Of a stretch of 22,705 nt of DNA, positions 1-7,412 are shown in pieces. Under the pieces are notes generated by a model. It had not been told where the DNA came from, did no database searches, and worked only from the letters and a program-made list of their open reading frames with translations. A program made the position numbers and the translations under genes. Source of the DNA: Alistipes sp. (GTDB taxonomy: Bacteria; Bacteroidota; Bacteroidia; Bacteroidales; Rikenellaceae); contig JAHZDG010000020.1 in assembly GCA_019422485.1 (NCBI GenBank), forward strand, positions 13,936 through 36,640. Direction: 5' to 3'. Position 1 is the first letter of the stretch. The number at the start of each line of letters is the position of its first letter.

Positions 1-463
1 CATGCTTGCCGTGTTCCATGGCGTATACGGAAACCGGCGTGTGCAGCTTCCAGTCGGTGCAGCAGTAAATCAGGTCGATGTCATCGCGTTCGCACACCTT
101 CTTCCACTCCTCTTCTCCGCAGTAGAGATCGGCTTTGGGCAGTCCGGCGTCGGTCAGTACTTTTTGGGCCAAGTCGAGTTTCTCGGGAACGACATCGCAC
201 AGTGCCACGATTTTGACACCGTCGATGTGGGTGAAACGAACCACGGCGCCACCTCCTCGGGAACCAACCCCGATAAAGGCAACCCGAACCGTGTCGATGG
301 GTTCACAGCGCAGGCCCAATACGTCGGTCTGGCCGGCGGGCCGTTCCGGGGTCGCGAATTCGATCATCTCGCTCTGCGGAGCCGACGATTCATGACAGCC
401 GGTCATGAACAGGCTCATGGCGAAGAGCGTACAAAGAGTGAAGAATAAGGTTGGTTTGTTCAT
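1..463 (-). CDS. GH109-type Gfo/Idh/MocA family lipoprotein (probable alpha-N-acetylgalactosaminidase), 3' end outside window
   Basis: The gene reads leftward from an ATG at 461-463 and leaves the window, so only about 154 N-terminal residues are visible. It begins with a lipoprotein signal ending in a lipobox (FMTGC), so it is probably anchored in an envelope membrane. Residues from about 58 form a Rossmann NAD-binding start (VRVAFIGVGSRGGG), followed by VALCDVVPEK and later CTDWKLHTPVSVYAMEHGKH. This is the pattern of the oxidoreductase family that includes GH109 glycosidases, which use bound NAD+ to hydrolyse alpha-GalNAc by an oxidation-elimination mechanism. The GH109 assignment rests on recalled resemblance of these motifs; a plain Gfo/Idh/MocA dehydrogenase is the alternative. 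It lies 83 bases downstream of the GH92 gene on the same strand with a terminator between them, and fits a mucin or O-glycan degradation role. Confidence 0.78.
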   Translation of the reverse strand, partial: MNKPTLFFTLCTLFAMSLFMTGCHESSAPQSEMIEFATPERPAGQTDVLGLRCEPIDTVRVAFIGVGSRGGGAVVRFTHIDGVKIVALCDVVPEKLDLAQKVLTDAGLPKADLYCGEEEWKKVCERDDIDLIYCCTDWKLHTPVSVYAMEHGKH

Positions 464-493
464 CTCGGTAGGGTTTTAGGTGGGTATTGGATG

Positions 494-530
494 AAAAACC
501 CCTGCCGCCCGGGAGGACGGAGGGGTTTTT
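494..530 (-). terminator. Intrinsic terminator after the GH92 gene
   Basis: AAAAACCCCT (494-503) and AGGGGTTTTT (521-530) are perfect inverted arms around a GC-rich centre that can pair further (CCG with CGG). Read leftward, the stem ends in a U run. It lies 17 bases past the GH92 stop and 31 bases before the next start, so the GH109-type gene is probably reached only by readthrough or from its own promoter. Confidence 0.75.
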
Positions 531-546
531 GACATTCGGGTGTCGA

Positions 547-2871
547 TTAGTTCAAAGAATAGGGACGTTCTTCGGCGGTGTAAACCCGTTTTTTGTTGGG
601 TTTGGGACCCATCACGAAGTTCAGTTCCCCGCCGGCCAGGATTTCATCCTGCGTAATGTAGGCGCGTTTGAGCGGCTGGCCGTTCAGCGTTACGCTCTGT
701 ACGTAGCGGTTGGTGTCGCTTACCTTCGGAGCACGGATTACGAATTTCTTGCCGTTTTCCAGGTTGAGCTGCATGAAGGGCAGGTAGGGAGCCCCCAGCA
801 CATACTGGTCGGTACCCGGGCATACCGGATAGAAGCCCATGGCCGTGAAAATGTACCAAGCCGACATCTGGCCGCAGTCGTCGTTACCCGACAGCCCTTC
901 GATGTTGTTTTTGTACATGCGGTTCATCACTTCGCGTACCCAGTACTGGGTTTTCCACGGTTGTGACGTCCAGGCGTACAGGTAAGGAATGTGGTGGCTG
1001 GGTTCGTTGCCGTGTACGTAGTTCCCCATGATCCCTTCGCGGGTCACGTCTTCGGTCTTTTCGAAGAATTCGTCGGGCAGGTACATCGTGAACAGCGAGT
1101 CGAGTTTGCGAACGAAGCTCTTGTCACCACCCATGATTTCGATGAGCGAGTTCACATCCTGAGGTACATAGAACGAGTAGTTCCAGGAGTTGCCTTCGAT
1201 GAAGCCCATGTCGTGGGTTTCGAGCAGGTTGAAGTTTTCGCGGAACTGACCGTTGGCCCCTTTCGGACGAACGAAGCCCAAGGTGGTGTCGAATACGTTG
1301 CGGTAGTATTGAGCCCGTTTCATGTAGTTGTCGGCTACATCCTGGCGACCCATCGACAGCGCCGTGCGGTAGATGCACCAGTCGTCGTAGGAGTATTCCA
1401 GAGTGATCGAAGCCGATGCCGGGTTGCATTCGTCGGTAACATAACCGTGTTTCATGTAATCGCCGATGCAGACGATGTAGGGTTTGGTCGAGCTGCTGAT
1501 CATGGCTTCGAGAGCTTTGTCTTTGTCGACTTTCACGCCCTTGGCGATCGCGTCGGCCAGTACCGATACTCCGTGGTAACCGATCATACAGAAGTTTTCG
1601 TTGGCCATGTGCGACCAGATCGGCAGAATCTTGTGTACGCTCTGTTCGTAGTGAGCCAACATCGAGGCCATCATGTCAGCGCTGCGTTCGCGGTTGATGA
1701 TCGTGTAGAAGGGCATCAGGGCGCGATAGGTGTCCCACAACGAGAAGATGGTGTAGTTGGTGAACCCTTTGGCGGTGTGGATGTTGTGATCCAGACCCCG
1801 GTATTGGCCGTCCACGTCCATATAGACCGAAGGATTGATCAGGGTGTGGTACAGCGAGGTGTAGAGCATGTCGAGTTGATCGTCCGTCCCTTCGGCTTCG
1901 ATCACGTGGAGTTCTTCGGCCCATTTCGAAGCGGCGCTCTTTTCGATCTGTTCGAAAGAACGGCCCAGGGCTTCGGCTTCCAGGTTCTTCATGGCGCCTT
2001 CGGTGCTGACGGCCGAGATGGCGAACTGGATTTCCAGCGTGGGATCATTCCCCAGGTCGAATTCGAAGTAGGAAACTACCTGACGACCTTCGATGTGAGG
2101 AAAGTTCTGGTTGAGACCCAGCTTTTTCAATTGGCCCAAATAGGGAGGTTCGATCTTGTCGATGTAACCGTAATTCTTGATCGGTTTCGACAGACGCATG
2201 GCAAAATACGTATAGTTCGTACGAGCCCATCCGTTGGTGATGCGGTAACCGGTCAGGGTGGTGTCGTTTTCCACCCGCAGGTTGGCCCACAGCGTCTTGC
2301 CGTCATAGTTGTAGATCCCGTGATTCAGATCGAGGATGAACCGCGTGTCTTTGGCATCTTTGGGATAGGTGTAGCGGTGAATACCGGTACGTTCCGTGGC
2401 GGTCAATTCGACTTTGATGCCGTAATCTTCCAGGAAAACAGAGTAGTATCCCGGACGAGCCACTTCCGAAGCGTGGTTGAAACGTGAACGGTAACCGGCA
2501 TCGGGATTCTGCTGGGTACCCGGGTTGAGTTTCAGGGCGCCGGTGGTGGGCATGATCAGGAAATCGCCCAGGTCCGAGTGGCCGGTACCGCTGAAGTGGG
2601 TATGGCTGAAACCGACGATCGTCGAGTCTTTGTATTGGTAGCCGGCACAGTATTCATAGGTGCGCGGCTGATAGACGCCGTCCACGTTGTTGGGGATGGT
2701 GTCGGTGTCGGGGCTCAGGGCTACAATCCCGTGAGGAACGCAGGCTCCGGGGAAAACGTGTCCCATTTTGGCGGTCCCGATCATGGGATTCACTCGGTCG
2801 AGCGAGGTGACCTGAGCCGAGGCCATGGCTGCACAAGCCAGAAAAAACGATAAAAGAACTGTTTTTTTCAT
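547..2871 (-). CDS. Secreted GH92 alpha-mannosidase (exo-acting)
   Basis: This 774-residue protein starts with a Sec signal peptide (MKKTVLLSFFLACAAMASAQ) and has the normal length of bacterial GH92 enzymes. These are calcium-dependent exo-alpha-mannosidases acting on N-glycans and related mannosides. Family landmarks run in order: RVNPMIGT near residue 26, GFSHTHFSGTGHSD at 87-100, EGNSWNYSF at 559-567, HGNEPSHH at 620-627 and GNDDCGQMSAWY at 662-673. By analogy with characterised GH92 enzymes, E559 is the likely general acid, the HGNEP region helps bind calcium, and the paired aspartates at 664-665 supply the base; these roles are inferred. The gene is divergent from the GH29 fucosidase and upstream of the GH109-type gene. 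No SusC/SusD pair is visible here. All motifs look intact. Confidence 0.95.
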   Translation of the reverse strand: MKKTVLLSFFLACAAMASAQVTSLDRVNPMIGTAKMGHVFPGACVPHGIVALSPDTDTIPNNVDGVYQPRTYEYCAGYQYKDSTIVGFSHTHFSGTGHSDLGDFLIMPTTGALKLNPGTQQNPDAGYRSRFNHASEVARPGYYSVFLEDYGIKVELTATERTGIHRYTYPKDAKDTRFILDLNHGIYNYDGKTLWANLRVENDTTLTGYRITNGWARTNYTYFAMRLSKPIKNYGYIDKIEPPYLGQLKKLGLNQNFPHIEGRQVVSYFEFDLGNDPTLEIQFAISAVSTEGAMKNLEAEALGRSFEQIEKSAASKWAEELHVIEAEGTDDQLDMLYTSLYHTLINPSVYMDVDGQYRGLDHNIHTAKGFTNYTIFSLWDTYRALMPFYTIINRERSADMMASMLAHYEQSVHKILPIWSHMANENFCMIGYHGVSVLADAIAKGVKVDKDKALEAMISSSTKPYIVCIGDYMKHGYVTDECNPASASITLEYSYDDWCIYRTALSMGRQDVADNYMKRAQYYRNVFDTTLGFVRPKGANGQFRENFNLLETHDMGFIEGNSWNYSFYVPQDVNSLIEIMGGDKSFVRKLDSLFTMYLPDEFFEKTEDVTREGIMGNYVHGNEPSHHIPYLYAWTSQPWKTQYWVREVMNRMYKNNIEGLSGNDDCGQMSAWYIFTAMGFYPVCPGTDQYVLGAPYLPFMQLNLENGKKFVIRAPKVSDTNRYVQSVTLNGQPLKRAYITQDEILAGGELNFVMGPKPNKKRVYTAEERPYSLN

Positions 2872-2989
2872 AAAATTGGATTAATAATATATTCGTTTTC
2901 AGGGCCGAACGGGAGCGGATCGGAGCCCGAACAGGAGTCTGAAGTTCGTTTTTTCTGAAGACTCTCTTCCCGTGTCGACAGTTAATCCC

Positions 2990-2997
2990 CAAAGATA
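2990..2997 (-). promoter_or_regulatory. Candidate -7 box for the GH92 gene
   Basis: The minus strand reads TATCTTTG here, an exact match to the Bacteroidetes -7 consensus TAnnTTTG. It lies about 120 bases before the GH92 start. No clear -33 TTG was found at the usual spacing, so this is suggestive only. It implies a 5' leader of roughly 110 nt. Confidence 0.5.
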
Positions 2998-3150
2998 ATG
3001 ATTTTATGGGAATTTCCTGTATATGGAGGTCCTCTTTCCGTCAGGAACAATTCTCAGAGGCTCTTTTCGGCAGGTTCGGACGGATCTTGCCTCGGGAGCC
3101 TGAACGAATAAATGCGAGGCAAAAACGGAGGGGAAAATCACTGCCTGAAT

Positions 3151-3180
3151 TTGGAATCCCCGCCCAAATGATTATCTTTG
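3151..3180 (+). promoter_or_regulatory. Bacteroidetes-type promoter of the GH29 fucosidase
   Basis: A -33-like TTG (3151-3153) is followed after 19 bases by TATCTTTG (3173-3180), an exact TAnnTTTG -7 box. Transcription would begin just downstream, giving a leader of about 25 nt before the ATG at 3211. Confidence 0.65.
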
Positions 3181-3210
3181 AAGTCACTACATTAAACACG
3201 GATTTCAGTT

Positions 3211-4512
3211 ATGAGGAAAAATTTTTTGCTTGCCTGTCTGCTGGCAGTGGCCTGTGTTGTTCAATCTCCGGCACAAGGGAAATATCAGCCGACCGAAGAA
3301 AATCTGAAAAATCGGGAGGCTTTTCAGGATGATAAATTCGGTCTGTTCATTCACTGGGGGATTTACAGCATGATGGCCGACGGGGAATGGATCATGGATG
3401 AAAAGAATATCCATTACGATGAATATGCCAAATTGGCCTCGGGCTTCTATCCCTCGAAATTCAATGCCGATGAGTGGGTGGCCGCGGTGAAAGACGCCGG
3501 GATGAAATATATCGTGATCACTTCGCGTCATCACGACGGTTTTTCGATGTGGGGAACCAAACAGTCCGATTATAACATCGTGGATGCCACTCCTTTCAAA
3601 CGTGACGTGATCAAAGAGCTGGCCGAAGCTTGCCGCAAACAAGGGATTAAGCTCGGGTTCTATTATTCCCACCTCGACTGGCGTCGTCCGGATTACTATC
3701 CGTTGGGACGCAGCGGGCATGGTACCGGACGTACGGAACATGGCGACTGGAATGATTACCTGAAATTCATGAACAATCAGTTGACCGAATTGCTCACCAA
3801 TTATGGCCCGATCAATATGATCTGGTTCGACGGTTGGTGGGATCAGAAGACCAAGGTGGATTGGAAACTGGACGAACAGTATGCCTTGATTCACGGTTTG
3901 CAACCGGGCTGTCTGATCGGGAACAACCACCATCTCAAACCGTTTGACGGAGAAGATTTCCAGATGTTCGAACGCGACCTGCCGGGACAGAATACGGCTG
4001 GTCACTCGGCGGATTCCGAGATCGGGGACCTTCCGCTGGAGACCTGTCAGACCATGAACGGGATGTGGGGTTATCGTATCACCGACCAGAACTATAAAGA
4101 TACCCGGACTCTGGTGCAGTATCTGGTACAGGCTGCCGGGAATAACGCCAACCTTTTGTTGAATGTGGGTCCGCAGCCCAATGGGGAGATTCCGGCTCTG
4201 GCATTGGAACGGATGAAAGAGATCGGTGCCTGGTTGCGTCAGTACGGTGAAACGGTGTATGGTACGCGGGGCGGTGAGATCAAACCTCGTGACTGGGGGG
4301 TGACGACCCAAAAGGATAACAAACTCTATGTTCACATTCTGAATTTGGAGGATAACGGTCTCTTCTTGCCGATTACGGATAAAAAGGTGAAAAAAGCCAC
4401 TCTGTTCAAAGACGGTTCGCCGGTGAAGTTCACGCAGGATAAGGATGGTGTTGTGTTGAAACTGGCTGAAGTGCCGACCGATATTGATTATGTAGTTACC
4501 TTGGAATTTTAG
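3211..4512 (+). CDS. Secreted GH29 alpha-L-fucosidase
   Basis: The 433-residue protein opens with a signal peptide ending near residue 22 (VVQSPAQ), so it works outside the cytoplasm. GH29 landmarks are clear: GLFIHWGIYS at 44-53, TSRHHDGFSMW at 104-114, GFYYSHLDW at 149-157 and the nucleophile motif WFDGWWD, with Asp207 the expected catalytic nucleophile. It ends after a short beta-rich region without an added carbohydrate-binding module, typical of compact Bacteroidetes enzymes. The family releases terminal alpha-L-fucose from host glycans or fucosylated oligosaccharides; linkage preference cannot be read here. It is monocistronic, with its own promoter just upstream and a strong terminator downstream. 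Together with the divergent mannosidase and the GH109-type gene it suggests use of mucin or glycoprotein sugars. Confidence 0.95.
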   Translation: MRKNFLLACLLAVACVVQSPAQGKYQPTEENLKNREAFQDDKFGLFIHWGIYSMMADGEWIMDEKNIHYDEYAKLASGFYPSKFNADEWVAAVKDAGMKYIVITSRHHDGFSMWGTKQSDYNIVDATPFKRDVIKELAEACRKQGIKLGFYYSHLDWRRPDYYPLGRSGHGTGRTEHGDWNDYLKFMNNQLTELLTNYGPINMIWFDGWWDQKTKVDWKLDEQYALIHGLQPGCLIGNNHHLKPFDGEDFQMFERDLPGQNTAGHSADSEIGDLPLETCQTMNGMWGYRITDQNYKDTRTLVQYLVQAAGNNANLLLNVGPQPNGEIPALALERMKEIGAWLRQYGETVYGTRGGEIKPRDWGVTTQKDNKLYVHILNLEDNGLFLPITDKKVKKATLFKDGSPVKFTQDKDGVVLKLAEVPTDIDYVVTLEF

Positions 4513-4543
4513 AGGAAAATTCTTCTGAAGTTGTTCTGTATAG

Positions 4544-4571
4544 AAAAGCCGCTCCTGCAGGAGCGGCTTTT
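4544..4571 (+). terminator. Intrinsic terminator of the GH29 gene
   Basis: A perfect 28-base palindrome has arms AAAAGCCGCTCCTG and CAGGAGCGGCTTTT, starting 31 bases after the stop codon. It is U-ended in both directions, so it could also stop leftward transcription from the UDG-like gene that ends at 4640. Confidence 0.85.
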
Positions 4572-4639
4572 CTTATGCGTGGAAGGTCGGATTGGACGCA
4601 GTGCTGGATAGCGGTCCCGCCAGATCGGGGGTGAACTGA

Positions 4640-5242
4640 TCAGCGACTTTGATGTACGTGAGCCGGGAGTATGCCTAATTGTTCGAACATCTGGCGGTAG
4701 ATGGCCGCTTTCTCGGTCAGCGGTTTGGGATAGGCTCGAGAGGACGAAGGCATGCGGAACAGTTGCAGGGTACGCCCTTCAAACTGGAAGGTGGTGCTGG
4801 AGCCGATTGACGGTTCTTGGGCCTCGATCAGGGAGAGCAGGGTGTCGGTGGCTTTTTGACCGGTGGTGACGATGGCCTGCAGTTGAGGAAGGGCGGCCAG
4901 GGTGGCGGAAAGGTCGATGCGTTGGACAACTTCCAAAAATTGGTCCGAAGCGTTGTCCCGTAGACGAATCACCTCGGTGGCGGTATCTCCCAGGGCAATT
5001 CCCTGCTCAGAGCAGAAGGCCTGGATGCGAGGCTGGTCAAAGGCTTTGCGGTCGGGGGTCAGCAGGTGATCTTTGTCGTTGAAGAACAGCAATCCCATGA
5101 TTCGCCACATGTCGTTTTGCAGGTTGGGGTAGAAAAACGGCATCGACCAGCGGTTGGGTCTGGGCGGAAAACTGCCCAACATTAACAGACGGGCCTGAGG
5201 TGGCAGAAAAAAGGGAAGTGGATGCGTTTCGGGGATGGGCAT
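4640..5242 (-). CDS. Uracil-DNA glycosylase superfamily protein
   Basis: This 200-residue protein has the size and two-motif layout of the uracil-DNA glycosylase fold. Motif I is LGSFPPRPNRW at about 22-32, followed by YPNLQNDMWRIMG at 38-50. Motif II is MPSSSRAYP at 164-172. The motif II form xPSxS and the GSFP start resemble the mismatch and hypoxanthine-type branch (MUG/HDG-like) more than classical UNG, which would show a GQDPYH motif. It is probably a cytoplasmic base-excision-repair enzyme removing uracil or a deaminated base; substrate choice is not determinable by eye. No signal peptide is present. It sits alone, separated by 289 bases from the upstream cyclophilin gene on the same strand. 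It is not an essential-operon member, and its motif I differs from well-studied families. Confidence 0.8.
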   Translation of the reverse strand: MPIPETHPLPFFLPPQARLLMLGSFPPRPNRWSMPFFYPNLQNDMWRIMGLLFFNDKDHLLTPDRKAFDQPRIQAFCSEQGIALGDTATEVIRLRDNASDQFLEVVQRIDLSATLAALPQLQAIVTTGQKATDTLLSLIEAQEPSIGSSTTFQFEGRTLQLFRMPSSSRAYPKPLTEKAAIYRQMFEQLGILPAHVHQSR

Positions 5243-5297
5243 GATAGGAAAATAATAAAGAGGAGTTTTTGCCGAAGATGTGTGGAGGTTGGTGAAG

Positions 5298-5353
5298 AAA
5301 AACCGACAGGGAAAGACGCTGTATGTCAGACGTTGTGTGTCTTATCCCTGTCG
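5298..5353 (-). terminator. Probable intrinsic terminator downstream of the cyclophilin gene
   Basis: CGACAGGGA (5304-5312) pairs perfectly with TCCCTGTCG (5345-5353). After a one-base bulge at 5344, AAGAC (5313-5317) pairs with GTCTT (5339-5343), leaving a 21-nt loop. Read leftward the stem is followed by G and five U residues, as in a terminator. It lies about 180 bases past the cyclophilin stop, unusually far, and the loop is large. Confidence 0.5.
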
Positions 5354-5454
5354 ATCACTGTTCTGTGTATGGAGGAGCCGTTTTGCAACGGTCGATGTTC
5401 GGCAGACCCTTCGGTTTGTGGCCTGGATATCGTGAGTCGAGGAGCCTCTGACGG

Positions 5455-5495
5455 TTCATGAGAGAATGAGGGAACTGCCATCAAACTCTCATGAA
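5455..5495. repeat. 10-bp inverted repeat
   Basis: TTCATGAGAG (5455-5464) is exactly complementary to CTCTCATGAA (5486-5495), with 21 bases between. It lies 37 bases past the cyclophilin stop codon. It could form a weak stem-loop in RNA or be a protein site; no U run follows, so it is not an obvious terminator. Confidence 0.5.
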
Positions 5496-5531
5496 GAATG
5501 GCGCGGTCCTCGAAAGAGATACCTTACACAA

Positions 5532-6116
5532 CTAAGGAAGGCGTCGGATGGAACGGATCACGACCGGTTCGATCAGATATTGTTGGTTGTCGGGCAAGGC
5601 TTGGATGGTGTGTACGGTTGACATGCCGTCGGTGACTTGTCCGAAAACGGCAAATCCTTGACCATCAGGATTGCGCTTGCCGCCAAAATCCAGTTCGGGT
5701 TGGTCGCCGATGCAGATGAAAAATTCCGAAGAAGCCGTGCCCGGCTCTGCGCGTGCCATCGACAAGCTCCCATCCAGGTGATGCAGTCCGGTTGCTTGGG
5801 TGGTTTCATGAGGAATCGCATCGGCATCCGCTTCATGATACAGCCCTCCTTGAATGACGTCGATTTTTACGTCGTTATTGGGCTGGTTGTTGGCTCGTGT
5901 AACCCGGTAGAAGACAGCGTTCCCTTGATTGTAGTGGCCCTGGTCGACCAGTTTCAAGAAGTTGCCGGCTGAAATCGGAGCCTGTTTTAGGTAGATTTCA
6001 GCAGTAATGGTTCCTTGGTCCGTTTCAATGACGACTTGAGGATTGGTTGCTGGTTTGCAGGCGAACAGAGCCGAAATGGCACCGATGATGCACAGTGAAC
6101 GTAATGAGAAAAGCAT
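5532..6116 (-). CDS. Cyclophilin-type peptidyl-prolyl isomerase, lipoprotein
   Basis: The 194-residue protein has a lipoprotein signal with Cys20 in ALFAC, so it is probably attached to an envelope membrane and helps fold exported proteins. The cyclophilin domain fills residues 27-192: VVIETDQGTITAEIY, then VFYRVTR with R71 (the catalytic arginine position), DVIQGG with Q89, GTASSEFFI at 126-134 and QGFAVFGQVTDGM near 153-165. The usual Gln in the SQFFI motif is Glu here, a change seen in other bacterial cyclophilins. Its start is 5 bases after the stop of the metallophosphoesterase gene upstream, so the two are almost certainly cotranscribed. A functional link between the two is not evident beyond both being envelope proteins. 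Confidence 0.92.
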   Translation of the reverse strand: MLFSLRSLCIIGAISALFACKPATNPQVVIETDQGTITAEIYLKQAPISAGNFLKLVDQGHYNQGNAVFYRVTRANNQPNNDVKIDVIQGGLYHEADADAIPHETTQATGLHHLDGSLSMARAEPGTASSEFFICIGDQPELDFGGKRNPDGQGFAVFGQVTDGMSTVHTIQALPDNQQYLIEPVVIRSIRRLP

Positions 6117-6121
6117 GGTGT

Positions 6122-7294
6122 TTAAGGTTTAGCTTGGAATGATAGGGTTTTAAGGATTTTCCCCGCCGCGTCGCGAAGGGTAACTTGCAGCTGTTGGCTG
6201 GAGATATCGAGGTCGACTGCCTGGTCGGGCGGATTGACCAGTAGCGGGAAATCGCAACCGTCTTGTCCGGCCGGAGCGTAGTAAGGACGATGGGTATGCC
6301 CGCAGAGCATCAGGTCGATCTGGTGTCCGTTGAGCAGCGGGACGAATTTCCGGCGGGTTTCCAGAGCACCGTGCCAGGTGTCGTTCACGGGCGTAATGTG
6401 CATGACGACGATCCGGAAAGCGGCTTGTTGAAACGCATCGCTCGATACGATACTTTCCAGCCAGCGAGCCTCTTCGGTCCGGTAGCGGTCGTAATCGCCC
6501 AAACCGTGGTATTCGATGTCGTTGTCGGGTTTGTCTTCTCCCCCGTCCAATACGATGAAAAAGGCCGGACCGTTTCGGAATGTATAGTAGGTCTCACCCG
6601 TCGGGGTGGGGAAATAATCCAAAAACTCGTAAGAGAGACGACCTCGGGTTTCATGGTTGCCCCGGGCAAAAAAGAAGGGCGTTTCGGCGGCAAAGGTTTC
6701 GGAGGCGGTTTTTAAGAAGTCCTCTATGATCTGTTGCTCGGAAGAGAGGTGGTTGGCCATGTCTCCGTTGAAGAGAACAAAATCGGTATGGGTCGGAGTG
6801 ACTTCTTTCAATAATGTTTTTTGAAGGTCGTTCTTGCCGTGGATATCATTGACAACGGTGCAACGAATCGATGGTTTGCGCGAATCGAAGGTCGTAAATC
6901 GATAGGGGGCGTGCTCGAAAACATCACTGCCGGTGGCTTTGCCGTATTGGACGAAATAGTCTTCGTTGCGGGTAACCTCCTGAGAGATGATGCGGTAACG
7001 GTAGGTTGTGCCTGCCTTTAACCCGCTGACTCGTACACAGTGAAGTTTTCCGATGGTTTTGCGTCCGTTGCGGCTTTGGTAGAAAGTCGGGCGGGCATCG
7101 GCGTAAAAATGGGTGGAATCATCGGGTGCAATTTCCACCCAGCCAACCGCATCGCGGTTGGTGATCCAAAGAACGGTTACTTCGTTTTCTCCCATGTTCT
7201 GGAGGTAAGGGCCGCAGATGACTTTAAAATCGTCTTGGGCCCAAAGACCGGTGCTGCAGAGCAGGGTGGCAAGGAAAAAGAACCATTTTTTCAT
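6122..7294 (-). CDS. Secreted calcineurin-like metallophosphoesterase with purple-acid-phosphatase-like N-terminus
   Basis: A Sec signal peptide (MKKWFFFLATLLCSTGLWAQ) leads into a beta-rich, fibronectin-like N-terminal domain (about 22-136) ending in APYRFTTFDS. The metallophosphoesterase domain follows. Its five metal-site motifs are visible: NDIHG (D150, H152), FNGDMANH (D178), RGNHE (N213, H214), VMHITP (H299) and CGHTHR (H332, H334). The second motif has Asn-His where many members have Asp, still compatible with binding two metals. The 390-residue length is usual for this secreted class, which hydrolyses phosphomonoesters or diesters. The exact substrate is unknown. A -7 promoter box lies 29 bases upstream. 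The cyclophilin gene follows after 5 bases, and another secreted phosphodiesterase gene lies just upstream. Confidence 0.9.
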   Translation of the reverse strand: MKKWFFFLATLLCSTGLWAQDDFKVICGPYLQNMGENEVTVLWITNRDAVGWVEIAPDDSTHFYADARPTFYQSRNGRKTIGKLHCVRVSGLKAGTTYRYRIISQEVTRNEDYFVQYGKATGSDVFEHAPYRFTTFDSRKPSIRCTVVNDIHGKNDLQKTLLKEVTPTHTDFVLFNGDMANHLSSEQQIIEDFLKTASETFAAETPFFFARGNHETRGRLSYEFLDYFPTPTGETYYTFRNGPAFFIVLDGGEDKPDNDIEYHGLGDYDRYRTEEARWLESIVSSDAFQQAAFRIVVMHITPVNDTWHGALETRRKFVPLLNGHQIDLMLCGHTHRPYYAPAGQDGCDFPLLVNPPDQAVDLDISSQQLQVTLRDAAGKILKTLSFQAKP

Positions 7295-7322
7295 GTTGGG
7301 AGTCTTGTGGGTTAAGATTGTT

Positions 7323-7330
7323 CAAAGATA
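7323..7330 (-). promoter_or_regulatory. Candidate -7 box for the metallophosphoesterase operon
   Basis: The minus strand reads TATCTTTG, an exact TAnnTTTG match, 29 bases before the metallophosphoesterase start. That gives a leader of about 20 nt. No clear -33 element was found. The box suggests this gene and the cyclophilin gene are transcribed independently of the GDPD gene. Confidence 0.55.
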
Positions 7331-7412
7331 AGGGTTTTGTGGAAAAGGGAAAAGTCCATCCATTGGGAGGTCCTTGCAGAAGTGCTGCTGCACTGATTCC
7401 TTGCGGCGATGG

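Larger units (their letters stand above)
2872..3210. other. Divergent intergenic region between GH92 and GH29 genes
   Basis: This stretch of about 340 bases holds candidate promoters for both flanking genes (2990-2997 leftward, 3151-3180 rightward). Open frames inside it are short and match no recognisable family. I see no RNA gene or strong repeat. Confidence 0.6.
5243..5531. other. Intergenic region with a strong hairpin and an inverted repeat
   Basis: Between two leftward genes lie about 290 bases without a convincing ORF. The region holds a 14-bp stem (5304-5353), a small CCGTT/AACGG hairpin near 5389-5402, and a 10-bp inverted repeat (5455-5464 with 5486-5495). The hairpin is probably a terminator; the rest is unexplained. 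Confidence 0.5.

Noticed and set aside
991..2487. 498-codon plus-strand ORF opposite the GH92 gene
   Set aside because: It is antisense to a clear GH92 coding region and its translation has no family resemblance; long antisense frames are common in this codon usage.
5222..5461. Plus-strand 79-codon ORF rich in cysteine
   Set aside because: It starts inside the UDG-like gene on the other strand, has no recognisable family, no promoter or start context, and its frame crosses the hairpin at 5304-5353.
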